A stretch of DNA of 64,000 nucleotides from Sphaerochaeta sp. (lineage in GTDB: Bacteria > Spirochaetota > Spirochaetia > Sphaerochaetales > Sphaerochaetaceae), in NCBI GenBank assembly GCA_016342655.1, contig JAEINL010000002.1, positions 1 to 64,000 of the forward strand, given 5' to 3'. How positions within the stretch are numbered: position 1 is the first letter of the stretch; the number at the start of each line of letters is the position of its first letter. The position numbers and the translations under genes are program-made. Below are positions 17,327 through 26,037 of the stretch, in pieces. The notes beneath the pieces are model-generated. The model was not told the DNA's origin and did no database searches. It saw nothing but the letters and a program-made list of their open reading frames with translations.

Positions 17327-18172
17327 GTGCAGTATTATCATCTGGATGTATTTTCCAAAACACCTCTATGTGGCAATGGTTTGACGGTAGTTCTTGCCCC
17401 CAGTTCTCTGAATGAAGAGTTCATGCTCAAAATAGCACAAGAGTTCAAACAGTACGAGACAGCCTTCATCTTCGCCTATGAAAATGGCGCCTACCCTGTA
17501 CGCATCTTTACTATCCAGGAAGAACTGGCCTTTGCCGGGCATCCCATTTTAGGCATGGCTGCGTTGCTTCACCATCTGCATTATACCGAACAGACTACCT
17601 GTACCATTCCCCTCAGAATGGGAGAAAGGGTAGTAAACGTAGTATCTGAGGACACAGGGGATCATTTTATAGAAGTGATGGACCAAGGGCTCCCTCAATT
17701 TGTCGCTACTTTGCCTCCTGAGCAGTATAAGGAGGTCTGTACGGCTATGAACCTTCAGATCGAGGATCTCTCTGAAGGCTATCCCTTGCAAGTAGTGTCC
17801 ACAGGGCTTCCCTATCTCTTGCTTCCTGTAACGTGCGACCTATCCAAGGTTTGTGTAGTCTCAAAAGAACTTGGAAAACTTATTGCCCCCTTTGGAGCAA
17901 AATTCGTATATGTCTTCAATACTCAGACACTGGAGTGCAGAACCTGGGACAACAGCGGTCTCTATGAGGATAGCGCTACAGGAAGTGCTGCAGGGCCTCT
18001 CATTGCCTATCTGGTGCATCAGGGAAAACAGAGGGCAGGGGAGATTATCTCTCTGAAGCAAGGAAAGTTTGTAGGGCGACCAAGTCATATCCAAGGACGG
18101 GTTGATACGCAAGGACATGTATGGGTATATGGGGAAGTTGCTTTTTTTGCCTCAGGAGAATGTATGATTTGA
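17327..18172 (+). CDS. PhzF-family isomerase-like protein
   Basis: 281 residues, GTG start with CGGAGG 5 nt upstream. PhzF/diaminopimelate-epimerase fold: N-terminal YHLDVFSKTPLCGNGLTVV, catalytic-loop glutamate in YETAFIF, LAFAGHPILGMAALL in the first half and EDSATGSAAGPLIAYLV in the second. Members isomerise or epimerise diverse small acids, so the substrate is unknown. A weak promoter (AGGACA, 17 bp, TATACT at 17276-17281) precedes it, so it is probably transcribed separately from the murein operon. Confidence 0.88.
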   Translation: MQYYHLDVFSKTPLCGNGLTVVLAPSSLNEEFMLKIAQEFKQYETAFIFAYENGAYPVRIFTIQEELAFAGHPILGMAALLHHLHYTEQTTCTIPLRMGERVVNVVSEDTGDHFIEVMDQGLPQFVATLPPEQYKEVCTAMNLQIEDLSEGYPLQVVSTGLPYLLLPVTCDLSKVCVVSKELGKLIAPFGAKFVYVFNTQTLECRTWDNSGLYEDSATGSAAGPLIAYLVHQGKQRAGEIISLKQGKFVGRPSHIQGRVDTQGHVWVYGEVAFFASGECMI

Positions 18173-18360
18173 TGCTTCTCTGTAGCCTTGTGGAGGGTAA
18201 GTGGATAGTTGAAGCCTAGTACTGGCTCAGGTCAAATAAAATGTTTTGGGGCAAACGTGGCAATCATCAACTATGTAAAAGCAAGTGCTATGATGTGGAG
18301 CCCCTTTGGTTCTTGAAAAAGGATATATTCTGTAACTTAAGGGTTTACTGTCTATCAAAA
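18173..18360. other. Convergent intergenic region
   Basis: Lies between the ends of the PhzF-like gene and the lipoprotein gene. No clear terminator hairpin or reading frame was recognised. Confidence 0.4.
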
Positions 18361-18948
18361 TCAAAAAGAGCGGATTGGTCTGGCGAGAAATAGGGCTGTC
18401 TTTTCAATTCTCCCTTGCACACCTTCGCTGAAACCTTGGCCCCAAGCCTTGGCCTGGTCATACTCAGAGGAACTCCAGTATCCAAAGCCGAGTTTCTTGA
18501 ACTCTCCGATATCCTTGCTAGCCAATTGCCAGAAGAGAAGGTCCAGTTCTTCACGTGAAGGTAAGTACCAATCATCATACCCATTTAGCGAAAGGTCATC
18601 ACAATATTTCGCAGCATGATCTCTTTGTCCGTTGTTTGCTTGTGATGCAACTATGAGGGACGTATTGTCTTTACCCTTTCCAAGGACAGGGGAAGTATCG
18701 CCCACCAAAGAGTCAAAGGATCCCCATTGCAACGTGACTTCCGTCTTTGCTGGAGCGACTTCAAGATACCTCCAACCATCAAGATATTCACCTTTGTCAA
18801 AAAAGATCAAACCGTTGGCCGGACCCGTATCTCCGACTGTGTAGGTCTTTTCTAGTGTGCTCTCTGGCAAGGAAGTACAGCTGGAAAGAAGAACAAGGAG
18901 AAGAAGCATTACAGAAAATACCCGTACCTTACAGGGAATGTGTGTCAT
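18361..18948 (-). CDS. DUF1566 (Lcl-type) lipoprotein
   Basis: 195 residues. Signal peptide with lipobox LLSSC at residues about 20-24 indicates a lipid-anchored exported protein. The mature part carries the DUF1566 pattern: GYDDWYLPSREELDLL, then FGYWSSSEYDQAKAW, ending ARPIRSF. The fold resembles C-type-lectin-like formylglycine-enzyme relatives and is common in surface proteins of spirochaetes. Cotranscribed 12 bp after the PAS/GGDEF gene. Binding partner unknown. Confidence 0.82.
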   Translation of the reverse strand: MTHIPCKVRVFSVMLLLLVLLSSCTSLPESTLEKTYTVGDTGPANGLIFFDKGEYLDGWRYLEVAPAKTEVTLQWGSFDSLVGDTSPVLGKGKDNTSLIVASQANNGQRDHAAKYCDDLSLNGYDDWYLPSREELDLLFWQLASKDIGEFKKLGFGYWSSSEYDQAKAWGQGFSEGVQGRIEKTALFLARPIRSF

Positions 18949-18960
18949 CGGTTGTCTTCC

Positions 18961-20280
18961 TTATTCCTTGGGTTCATAGTTGGTGTTGATGATATTTGAG
19001 TAGATCAGATAGCCTCCACGCTCTCGTTCCTTTACAGCGAAGGTAGCAATTTCTGCTTTTTTAATCAGCGTGTTTACTTCATCCCCATGTTCAGGATAGA
19101 GAGCGATTCCAGTACTAGCAGTAGCATGTATGCTATTGCCTTGAATCTCAAAGGGTTCGGGAAATACCAAGCTGATTTTTTTCGCAACTGCTAGTACATC
19201 CCTACGATTTCTGAGCCCGTTGAGCAAGACTATGAATTTATCCCCTCCGAGGCGAGCTACCAAGTCACTCTTTCTGACTTGCGCCTTAATCCTGCCTGCG
19301 ATGAGTTGCAGGAGACGATCCCCAATCTTATGTGAATAGGTTTCATTAATATCGGTAAATCGATCAATGTTGATGATAAGTATTGCACCGATATCATCAG
19401 TGTAGCGTGCTTGGGAGATGGTCAGTTTGGCCTGATTATGAAAAAAGTTTCGATTAGGAAGACCTGTAAGAATATCCTGTGTGGCAAGGAAGGAAAGTTT
19501 GTCCTCGAGCTTCTTCTGGTAGGTGATATCTTCAATGGAGCCATCGCGATACAGCAATTGTTTGTTCGCATCAAATACCGATCGGGCTATGTCTCTGACC
19601 CAGATGGTCTGACCATCATAGCGCTCAATTTCAAATATGAGTCCATGTATTGACTCATCCCTATTGATGATTTCTTCCCAATTTTTTTTTGCATCAGGAT
19701 CTTTGAACAAGGAAAAATAATTTTCGGAGCGAAATACTGCCATATTTGGAGCTCGCAGAAGGCTGACCATGGTCTGGTTGATATCGAGAAAATTACCCTT
19801 GGCATCTATTCTGTACAACCCTGAAGGTACGCTGTCAAACAAAGATTTTTCCCCCACCATGTTCGAACCCATCTCATCAATATGCTGAGACGTGATCTTT
19901 TCAGTATCGTGGGAGGTCTTTATCTCTTGTAATTCCCGAATGATACTATTTGAGGCAGTTTGGGCAGAAGTGACATGCAGGGCATGAATCTGCATCTTCT
20001 CGCAATCGGTGGTGGGCTCTTCTTTTTCACTGATCAGCAATATGTATTGCAAAGAGCCGACTTCAAGCAAGATCCTTACCATATTTGCGACGGTATAAAA
20101 GTCTTCCATATCATTGGAGAGTATCGCCGCATCAAATTTCATATGTTGTACTGCCGACAATCCATCAACCATAGTATTGACACTGGTGATATTGGATATG
20201 TTGTTTGTAAGCTGTTTCACCAACTCGTTTTTCAATTCAGTTGGTTCTGTGATGATAAGGGTGTTGATGGAATCTATCAT
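18961..20280 (-). CDS. Receiver-like/PAS/GGDEF protein with degenerate GGDKF
   Basis: 439 residues from ATG 20280, chosen for GAGG 7 nt upstream. Upstream in-frame starts exist to 20337. Domain order: N-terminal receiver-like fold (about 1-120) without an obvious phospho-acceptor context, PAS (about 160-280, LFDSVPSGLYRIDAKGNFLD), then GGDEF (about 285-435, DILTGLPNRNFF). The active loop reads RLGGDKF with Lys348 where the catalytic acid should be, so diguanylate cyclase activity is doubtful. It may bind GTP or c-di-GMP as a sensor. Divergent from the exopolysaccharide operon. Confidence 0.85.
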   Translation of the reverse strand: MIDSINTLIITEPTELKNELVKQLTNNISNITSVNTMVDGLSAVQHMKFDAAILSNDMEDFYTVANMVRILLEVGSLQYILLISEKEEPTTDCEKMQIHALHVTSAQTASNSIIRELQEIKTSHDTEKITSQHIDEMGSNMVGEKSLFDSVPSGLYRIDAKGNFLDINQTMVSLLRAPNMAVFRSENYFSLFKDPDAKKNWEEIINRDESIHGLIFEIERYDGQTIWVRDIARSVFDANKQLLYRDGSIEDITYQKKLEDKLSFLATQDILTGLPNRNFFHNQAKLTISQARYTDDIGAILIINIDRFTDINETYSHKIGDRLLQLIAGRIKAQVRKSDLVARLGGDKFIVLLNGLRNRRDVLAVAKKISLVFPEPFEIQGNSIHATASTGIALYPEHGDEVNTLIKKAEIATFAVKERERGGYLIYSNIINTNYEPKE

Positions 20281-20404
20281 AGTGCCTCGCATATTATGAG
20301 TTGATTCATTATCCCTTCTGGTTAGGACGTATGTCAATGAAAATTGGGTATTAGGCCAAGAAACAACACAGAAAATGGTTCTTTATGTTTTTTTTACATG
20401 AGAG

Positions 20405-20433
20405 TAGAAAAGGGTAATTTCATCGCGTATACT
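20405..20433 (+). promoter_or_regulatory. Promoter of the glycosyltransferase operon, leaderless
   Basis: TATACT (20428-20433) ends 6 nt before the ATG at 20440, so the expected start nucleotide is the A of ATG. A weak TAGAAA (20405-20410) sits 17 bp upstream. No ribosome-binding sequence precedes the ATG. Confidence 0.5.
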
Positions 20434-20439
20434 GAATGC

Positions 20440-21702
20440 ATGAGTAGACCCATTCACATAGTCCATATCCCAAGGCGTTTTGTGGTTTCGCAATGGGGAG
20501 GTTCGGAAACCTTCATTGCTGAGATATCCCAACGACTTGTCCAACGCGACCATCAGGTGAGCATTTATACATCCAAAGCGTTGTCTGCTCTGGATGAGGA
20601 TACCTATAAAGGTATTCCCATACGCAGATTCTCCTATTTCTATCCCTATCTGGGACTTTCTGCACAGACGAAGACCCTGCTGGACCAGAAAGCGGGAAAT
20701 CTTTTCTCCTTCTCCCTGCTCAGAGCTCTGCTGGCAAAGAAGGAGCTGGACCTTATCCATTTGCATACAGGGAAAAGAATGGGCGGAATTGGACGCTATT
20801 GTGCACGCAAGCGCCATATTCCCTATATCATTTCCCTGCATGGGGGAAATCTAGCCGTTCCTCAGGATGAAAGAAAGACCTGGGTTGAGCCTACCAAAGG
20901 AAAATTGGAGTGGGGCAAGCTCTTGGGCTACTGGGTAGGGTCAAGGAACGTGCTTGAAGATGCGTCGGCTATCATTTGTGTAGGAAAAGATGAATACGAT
21001 GCGATGACCAAGAGGTATCCTGACAAGTATATCGAATACCTACCCAATGGAGTGGATATCAAGAGGTTCTCCCATGGTGATGGGAAAGCCTTTCGCTCTG
21101 AATATGGCATCCCCTCTGATAGGTTTGTCTGCCTGACCATGGCACGTTTGGATGTGCAAAAAAACCAACTTGGCCTACTCGGACAGCTTCCTGAACTCTT
21201 AGAGCAAAACCCAAAGATCCATTTGCTCTGCATTGGCCCGGTAACCAACCGCAGCTATGCAGATTCGGTGAAGAGTGAGGCGATACGTTTGGGTGTTGAG
21301 GACCACCTCACCATAGTGGAGGGCCTCTCGTATCAGGACCAAAGCTTGGTTGACGCCTATCACGGAGCATCCTGTTTTGTGTTGCCTTCTCTTCATGAGC
21401 CCTTTGGAATGGTGGTGCTGGAAGCTTGGGCGAGTGGGCTTCCTGTTGCTGTATCTCATAGGGGAGGGCTGGTAGCCTTGGTTGAAGATGCAAAAACCGG
21501 CCTATTTTTTGATCCGTCTGCACCTGTCTCAGATGCACAGAGTATTGCATCGGTGCTTGGTCGCTTGTCGCTTGATCTCCCCTTGCAGGAGGCCTTGGCA
21601 AAAGCTGGTTTGAAGACTGCCACCGACTCCTATAGTTGGGACAGTATCACCACACGACTCATTGCTATCTATCAGAGGGTGTATGAAAATACTATTCATT
21701 AA
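20440..21702 (+). CDS. GT-B glycosyltransferase, family 4-like
   Basis: 420 residues from ATG 20440 (MSRPIHIVHIPRRFVVSQWG). Earlier in-frame starts lack a ribosome site. N-terminal acceptor domain begins with WGGSETFIAEI. The C-terminal donor domain has CLTMARLDVQKNQ, SFVLPSLHEPFGMVVLEAWA and GLPVA, the EX7E-type nucleotide-sugar region. Cytoplasmic enzyme building a lipid-linked repeat unit. First gene of a six-gene rightward exopolysaccharide operon. The sugar is unknown. Confidence 0.9.
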   Translation: MSRPIHIVHIPRRFVVSQWGGSETFIAEISQRLVQRDHQVSIYTSKALSALDEDTYKGIPIRRFSYFYPYLGLSAQTKTLLDQKAGNLFSFSLLRALLAKKELDLIHLHTGKRMGGIGRYCARKRHIPYIISLHGGNLAVPQDERKTWVEPTKGKLEWGKLLGYWVGSRNVLEDASAIICVGKDEYDAMTKRYPDKYIEYLPNGVDIKRFSHGDGKAFRSEYGIPSDRFVCLTMARLDVQKNQLGLLGQLPELLEQNPKIHLLCIGPVTNRSYADSVKSEAIRLGVEDHLTIVEGLSYQDQSLVDAYHGASCFVLPSLHEPFGMVVLEAWASGLPVAVSHRGGLVALVEDAKTGLFFDPSAPVSDAQSIASVLGRLSLDLPLQEALAKAGLKTATDSYSWDSITTRLIAIYQRVYENTIH

Positions 21703-22840
21703 TACCACAGGCGGCTATTTTGGTGGGGTGGAGCAAAATATCGCACTGTCTGCGAAGGGGCTCACCCTTGCCGGGCATACCTGCTATTTTGCCTGTAAGA
21801 ATACTTCCGGGATTGACCAACGCCAATTTGATGCCTTGTTTGTCCAGTCTTGGATTTTGGGAAAGACCTCCTTGTCAGAAATCGTACAGACTATCCAGCC
21901 AGATGTGTTCTATGTCCATAAGTTTGAAAGCATTGGGGACATCCTCTCAGTGAAAGGGTCAAAGAGGGTTGTGCGTATGATCCATGACCACGATCTCTAC
22001 TGCCCTAGAAGGCATAAGTACTATGCTTTTACCAGAAAAATCTGCACCCATCGGTGTGGACTCATCTGTTATGCTGATCTTGCCTTTCTTGAGCGTTCAG
22101 AAAAAGGCATTCGCTTTGTCTCAATCAGAAAAAAACTGTTGGAGATGCAAAGCAACAAGAACGTCGATGCCTTTTTGGTGGGCAGTGCCTACATGCAAAA
22201 GGAACTGGTAAGAAACGGCTTCGATCATAGGAAGATCCATGTGCTTCCACCCTGTGTGCAAAGCTATCCCCAGACGCTTCAAAGCCTTCCTTTGCAACCT
22301 TCAATTCTCTTTGTGGGACAACTGATCAAGGGGAAGGGCGTCGATATTTTGCTCGAAGCGTATGCCCTGTTGCTACAGAAAACCGGTTTTTCCATTCCTC
22401 TACATCTCATAGGACAGGGAAACGAAGAGCAGGCCTTGAAAGCTCAGGTAGAGGACGCACCCTACAAGGCCCTGGTACAGTTCCATGGATGGGTAGCACA
22501 TGAGGATCTCTCCCGATTCTATGACAATTGTACGATGGTGGTGGTTCCATCCCGTTGGCCAGAACCCTTTGGCATGGTAGGTGTTGAGGCAATGCTTAGG
22601 CAACGGCCCGTTATTGGTGCAGACGTAGGGGGAATTCCTGATTGGCTCAAGGACGGTCAGAATGGATTCCTCGTTCCTCCCAATGACTCGAAGGCTCTCT
22701 GTGATGCAATGTATTCCCTTGTCTCTGATCCACAAAAGGCAAAGAGTATGGGAGAGATTGGAAAAAGCAAGGCTGAAGAATTGTTTTCCTATGAAAACTA
22801 TATGCATGATTTGGAAAGCCTATTGGAGAAGAAAGTATGA
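21683..22840 (+). CDS. GT-B glycosyltransferase, family 4-like
   Basis: 385 residues from ATG 21683 (MKILFINTTGGYFGGVEQNI), overlapping the previous gene by 20 nt, with GAGGG upstream. Donor domain motifs: ILFVGQLIKGKGVDILLEAY, VVPSRWPEPFGMVGVEAM and GGIPDW. A cysteine-rich middle (CPRRHKYY, ICTHRCGLICY) resembles the metal-binding insertion of some GT4 enzymes. Second glycosyltransferase of the operon; donor and acceptor unknown. Confidence 0.9.
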   Translation: MKILFINTTGGYFGGVEQNIALSAKGLTLAGHTCYFACKNTSGIDQRQFDALFVQSWILGKTSLSEIVQTIQPDVFYVHKFESIGDILSVKGSKRVVRMIHDHDLYCPRRHKYYAFTRKICTHRCGLICYADLAFLERSEKGIRFVSIRKKLLEMQSNKNVDAFLVGSAYMQKELVRNGFDHRKIHVLPPCVQSYPQTLQSLPLQPSILFVGQLIKGKGVDILLEAYALLLQKTGFSIPLHLIGQGNEEQALKAQVEDAPYKALVQFHGWVAHEDLSRFYDNCTMVVVPSRWPEPFGMVGVEAMLRQRPVIGADVGGIPDWLKDGQNGFLVPPNDSKALCDAMYSLVSDPQKAKSMGEIGKSKAEELFSYENYMHDLESLLEKKV

Positions 22841-24003
22841 TAAAAATCGGTTGCCCTAGCTTTGGCACAGACTGCGGACGATCTGGAATAGGTAGTTACC
22901 TGCGCGAACTATTGGATCGTTTTGACGATGATGCCCTTGCCAAGGAGTTTTCCTTTGAACTCATAGGTCCTGAAGTTGATCGGAATCACTATTTGAAGGG
23001 GAAAAAGAATATCCTTTGGCACCAGGTTGAAGGCGTTGATGGTTCGCCCCTGCAGAACTTTTTCTGGAATCAGTTTTCCTTACCAAAACTTTGCAAGGAA
23101 CGAGGATATGACCTGCTGTTTCTCCCAGCTGCCAATCGGAGACTCTGTAGAAAAGCTCCTTGTCCTACTGTAGGGACAGTCCATGATCTGGCAACCCTGC
23201 ATCTGAAAAACAAATATGATTTTTCCCATGCGGTCTTCAACAGGAATTTGTTGCCCTATCTTATCAGGGGATTAGACCACATCATCACTGTCAGCCAGTT
23301 TTCCAAGAACGATATTGTCCGGTTTGCGCATGTCCCTGCCTCAAGGGTGACGGTCATACCCCTAGCAGCTGATCACAAGCGGTTCTTCCCGTCTGATAAT
23401 ATTGATCTACTCAAAACTTGGATGAAAGAGAAATTTGATGTCGATGGTCCCTATTTGCTGTATATCTCACGATTGGAGCATCCTGGGAAGAATCATGTGA
23501 ACCTCATCAAGGCCTTTGAACTCTTTCGTGATGAGACGGACATACCCTATTATTTGGTCTTGCCTGGTCCGGACAAAGAACGTTCTGAAGAGATTCACAG
23601 CGTTGCCAACGCTTCCAAGTACGCGTCCTCAATAAAATTCCTGGGGTTTGTTGACTATGAAGATATGCCAGACCTGTATCGAGGTGCAGCCCTGTTTGTA
23701 CTCCCTTCCTTTTTTGAAGGGTTTGGGCTTCCTGTTCTGGAAGCAATGGCCTGTAAGGTTCCGGTCATCACCTCCAACGCTGCATCGCTACCCGAGGTAA
23801 GTGGTTCCCTTTCCCCCCATTTTGATCCCAACGATCCTGTTGCGATGAGAGATGCAATCGTTGCAGTGCTGGGGGATGAGAAAAACAGGGAAACCTTAGC
23901 AGAAAAGGGAGTCGCCTGGGCACACAACTTCTCTTGGGATAGGACAGTACAGGAAACGTTGGAAATCTTTACACGTATAGCTAAGGAAGGAAAGAAACAA
24001 TGA
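22837..24003 (+). CDS. GT-B glycosyltransferase, mannosyltransferase-like
   Basis: 388 residues, ATGA overlap with the previous gene. Begins IKIGCPSFGTDCGRSGIGSY, the glycine-rich acceptor loop of WbdB/WbaZ-like GT4 enzymes. VGTVHDLATLHLK and SQFSKNDIV lie in the middle. Donor motifs include YISRLEHPGKNHVNLIKAFE and FVLPSFFEGFGLPVLEAMAC. The tyvelose/mannosyltransferase-like subgroup is suggested but not certain. Confidence 0.9.
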   Translation: MIKIGCPSFGTDCGRSGIGSYLRELLDRFDDDALAKEFSFELIGPEVDRNHYLKGKKNILWHQVEGVDGSPLQNFFWNQFSLPKLCKERGYDLLFLPAANRRLCRKAPCPTVGTVHDLATLHLKNKYDFSHAVFNRNLLPYLIRGLDHIITVSQFSKNDIVRFAHVPASRVTVIPLAADHKRFFPSDNIDLLKTWMKEKFDVDGPYLLYISRLEHPGKNHVNLIKAFELFRDETDIPYYLVLPGPDKERSEEIHSVANASKYASSIKFLGFVDYEDMPDLYRGAALFVLPSFFEGFGLPVLEAMACKVPVITSNAASLPEVSGSLSPHFDPNDPVAMRDAIVAVLGDEKNRETLAEKGVAWAHNFSWDRTVQETLEIFTRIAKEGKKQ

Positions 24004-25262
24004 ATTCGAAGCAACGAACCATCATCTCCATAGCAGGTCCTTTAGTGGCTCGGGACCAAGAGGTTGCACAAGCCTTGGCAGACCGATTACCTGGGTCAAG
24101 GGTCTTAGCCTGTCATGCACTGTTCCCCCACGCAAAAACGCTCTCTGACCTGCAACATCTGGGAGTGGAGGAAATAGGTGCAATACTTGAGGCTTTTCCT
24201 GAAGAACACCTTATAATCTATGGTGATAACCTGTTGTCGTTGGAGAGCATGCGAAAGCTCTCATCGCTACGAATATATGTTGATGCTGATGAACTCGACA
24301 TTGCCTCTTCTGTCTTGCAAAGTTTGAAGCTTACCCAAAAAAAAGAGACCGCCCGTGAATCTACCCTTTCTGCAGAAGTGAAGAAGATCCTGCAAGCAAG
24401 TTCTGAGCATATCGATACAGAAGTCTCAACCACCCGCCACTTTGCAGATATACTCATTGGATCTGATGAAGATCCCAAGGAAGCTGTCTTGAGCATCGAA
24501 CGGTATGTGGTGCGTACTGACTCTCAGAAAACTCCCAAGAAAATGACAAGTGAAGAACGCAAAAAAAGAGTTGATGAGATGTTGCACCAATATCGCCATC
24601 CCTCGAGTCAGACAAGGAAGGCAAAGATCAAGAAAAAACTGTGGACCTTCGTCATACAGGCAACGCTGTTTCTTAAGCGGCTATTGGATATCATGATCTC
24701 CTTGGTAGCCTTGTCCCTGTTGTCTCCTCTCTTTGCAATCGTCGCATTACTCATAAAGCTTACTGACGGAGGTCCTGTCATATATGTGCAGACACGCATA
24801 GGAAAACAGGGCAAACCCTTTCCTTTTCCAAAGTTCCGTTCCATGGTGATCAACGCTGACAAACTGAAAGATACCTTACTCAACCAAGCTGAACGCAAAG
24901 GCGATGTGACCTTCAAAATGAAGAAGGATCCTCGGGTCACGAAAATTGGTAGCTTTATCCGGAGGTTCAGCATCGATGAACTGCCCCAGCTCTGGTGTGT
25001 GCTCATAGGTGATATGTCCATTGTAGGCCCCAGACCTCCAGTTCCACGGGAAGTGGCCCTCTATTCCCAGGAAGACCGGCGCCGCCTTGAAGTCACCCCA
25101 GGTCTTACCGGTATCTGGCAGGTCAGCGGGAGATCAGATATTGGATTCAAGCAACAGGTTGAGCTTGATGTCCTGTACATTGAGAGCCATGGATTCCTTT
25201 TGGACCTCAAACTCATCTTGAAGACCATACCAGCAGTACTGACTGGAAAAGGAGCCTACTGA
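24000..25262 (+). CDS. Polyprenyl-phosphate sugar-1-phosphate transferase with long N-terminal domain
   Basis: 420 residues, ATGA overlap. The C-terminal 200 residues are a bacterial sugar transferase (WcaJ/PssY type): one membrane hairpin segment (DIMISLVALSLLSPLFAI), then FPKFRSMVINAD, RRFSIDELPQLWCVLIGDMS, VGPRPPVPREV, TPGLTGIWQVSGRSD and a final YIESHGFLLDLKLILKT. It starts the lipid-linked repeat at the inner membrane. The N-terminal 210 residues are hydrophilic and resemble neither CoA-binding nor the usual four-helix membrane part of WcaJ. Their role is unknown. Confidence 0.9.
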   Translation: MNSKQRTIISIAGPLVARDQEVAQALADRLPGSRVLACHALFPHAKTLSDLQHLGVEEIGAILEAFPEEHLIIYGDNLLSLESMRKLSSLRIYVDADELDIASSVLQSLKLTQKKETARESTLSAEVKKILQASSEHIDTEVSTTRHFADILIGSDEDPKEAVLSIERYVVRTDSQKTPKKMTSEERKKRVDEMLHQYRHPSSQTRKAKIKKKLWTFVIQATLFLKRLLDIMISLVALSLLSPLFAIVALLIKLTDGGPVIYVQTRIGKQGKPFPFPKFRSMVINADKLKDTLLNQAERKGDVTFKMKKDPRVTKIGSFIRRFSIDELPQLWCVLIGDMSIVGPRPPVPREVALYSQEDRRRLEVTPGLTGIWQVSGRSDIGFKQQVELDVLYIESHGFLLDLKLILKTIPAVLTGKGAY

Positions 25263-25263
25263 T

Positions 25264-26037
25264 ATGGGAGAGCCTCACAAGGATGATATCTTTTACCTCC
25301 TGGATATTCCTATAGCAAACGTTACAAGACAACGTGCCTTGGCAATGATATGGTCGTCTCTGGAAAAGCCCGATGTTTCGGAGATGCACTTTGTGAATGC
25401 ACATTGCATCAACGTTGCAGCAAAAGATCCTTCATACCTCTCAGTGTTGAAACAGGCTAAAGCCGTTTTTGCAGACGGCACAGGAATTCGAAAAGCTGGA
25501 GAGAAACTCAGTCATCCTATCGTGGATAACGTCAATGGTACTGATATGTTTCCCCTGATCTGCAGTGAATGCAAACGGACAAACAAAAAGCTCTATCTGC
25601 TTGGGGGAAAACCCGGGGTTGCAGAAAAGAGTGCCACATGGGCGAATGAATATGCCCAGTCTGATATTATTGCCGGTTTCCATGATGGCTTTTTTACAGA
25701 GGAACAGACAGAAGGGCTCCTGGTGCAGATCAATGCATCCAAGGCGGACCTGCTGTTGGTGGGAATGGGTGTTCCCAAACAGGAGCTTTGGCTGCATACC
25801 CACCTGTCAAAACTTACAGTTCCTGTAGTGATGGGCGTTGGAGCTCTGTTTGATTTCTATTCAGGGACCGTTTCACGCTCTCCTGTTTGGATGCGCAAGC
25901 TGGGAATCGAATGGGTCTGGCGCCTGATGATTGAACCAAGGCGGATGTGGAGACGCTACATCATCGGAAATGTTGCATTTCTAATGCGAATTGAGAAGAT
26001 ACGAAGAGAACAGAGAAAAGAAAGGCAGGAACTATGA
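25264..26037 (+). CDS. WecG/TagA/CpsF-family glycosyltransferase
   Basis: 257 residues, 1 bp after the previous stop. GT26 motifs: FVNAHCINVAAKDPSYL, FADGTGIRKAG, NGTDMFPLICSE, LLLVGMGVPKQELWL, and PVVMGVGALFDFYSG followed by RSPVWMRKLGIEWVWRLMIEP. Enzymes of this family add UDP-N-acetylmannosaminuronic acid, ManNAc or glucose to a lipid-linked sugar, so it probably adds the second sugar after the preceding phosphotransferase. Confidence 0.93.
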   Translation: MGEPHKDDIFYLLDIPIANVTRQRALAMIWSSLEKPDVSEMHFVNAHCINVAAKDPSYLSVLKQAKAVFADGTGIRKAGEKLSHPIVDNVNGTDMFPLICSECKRTNKKLYLLGGKPGVAEKSATWANEYAQSDIIAGFHDGFFTEEQTEGLLVQINASKADLLLVGMGVPKQELWLHTHLSKLTVPVVMGVGALFDFYSGTVSRSPVWMRKLGIEWVWRLMIEPRRMWRRYIIGNVAFLMRIEKIRREQRKERQEL

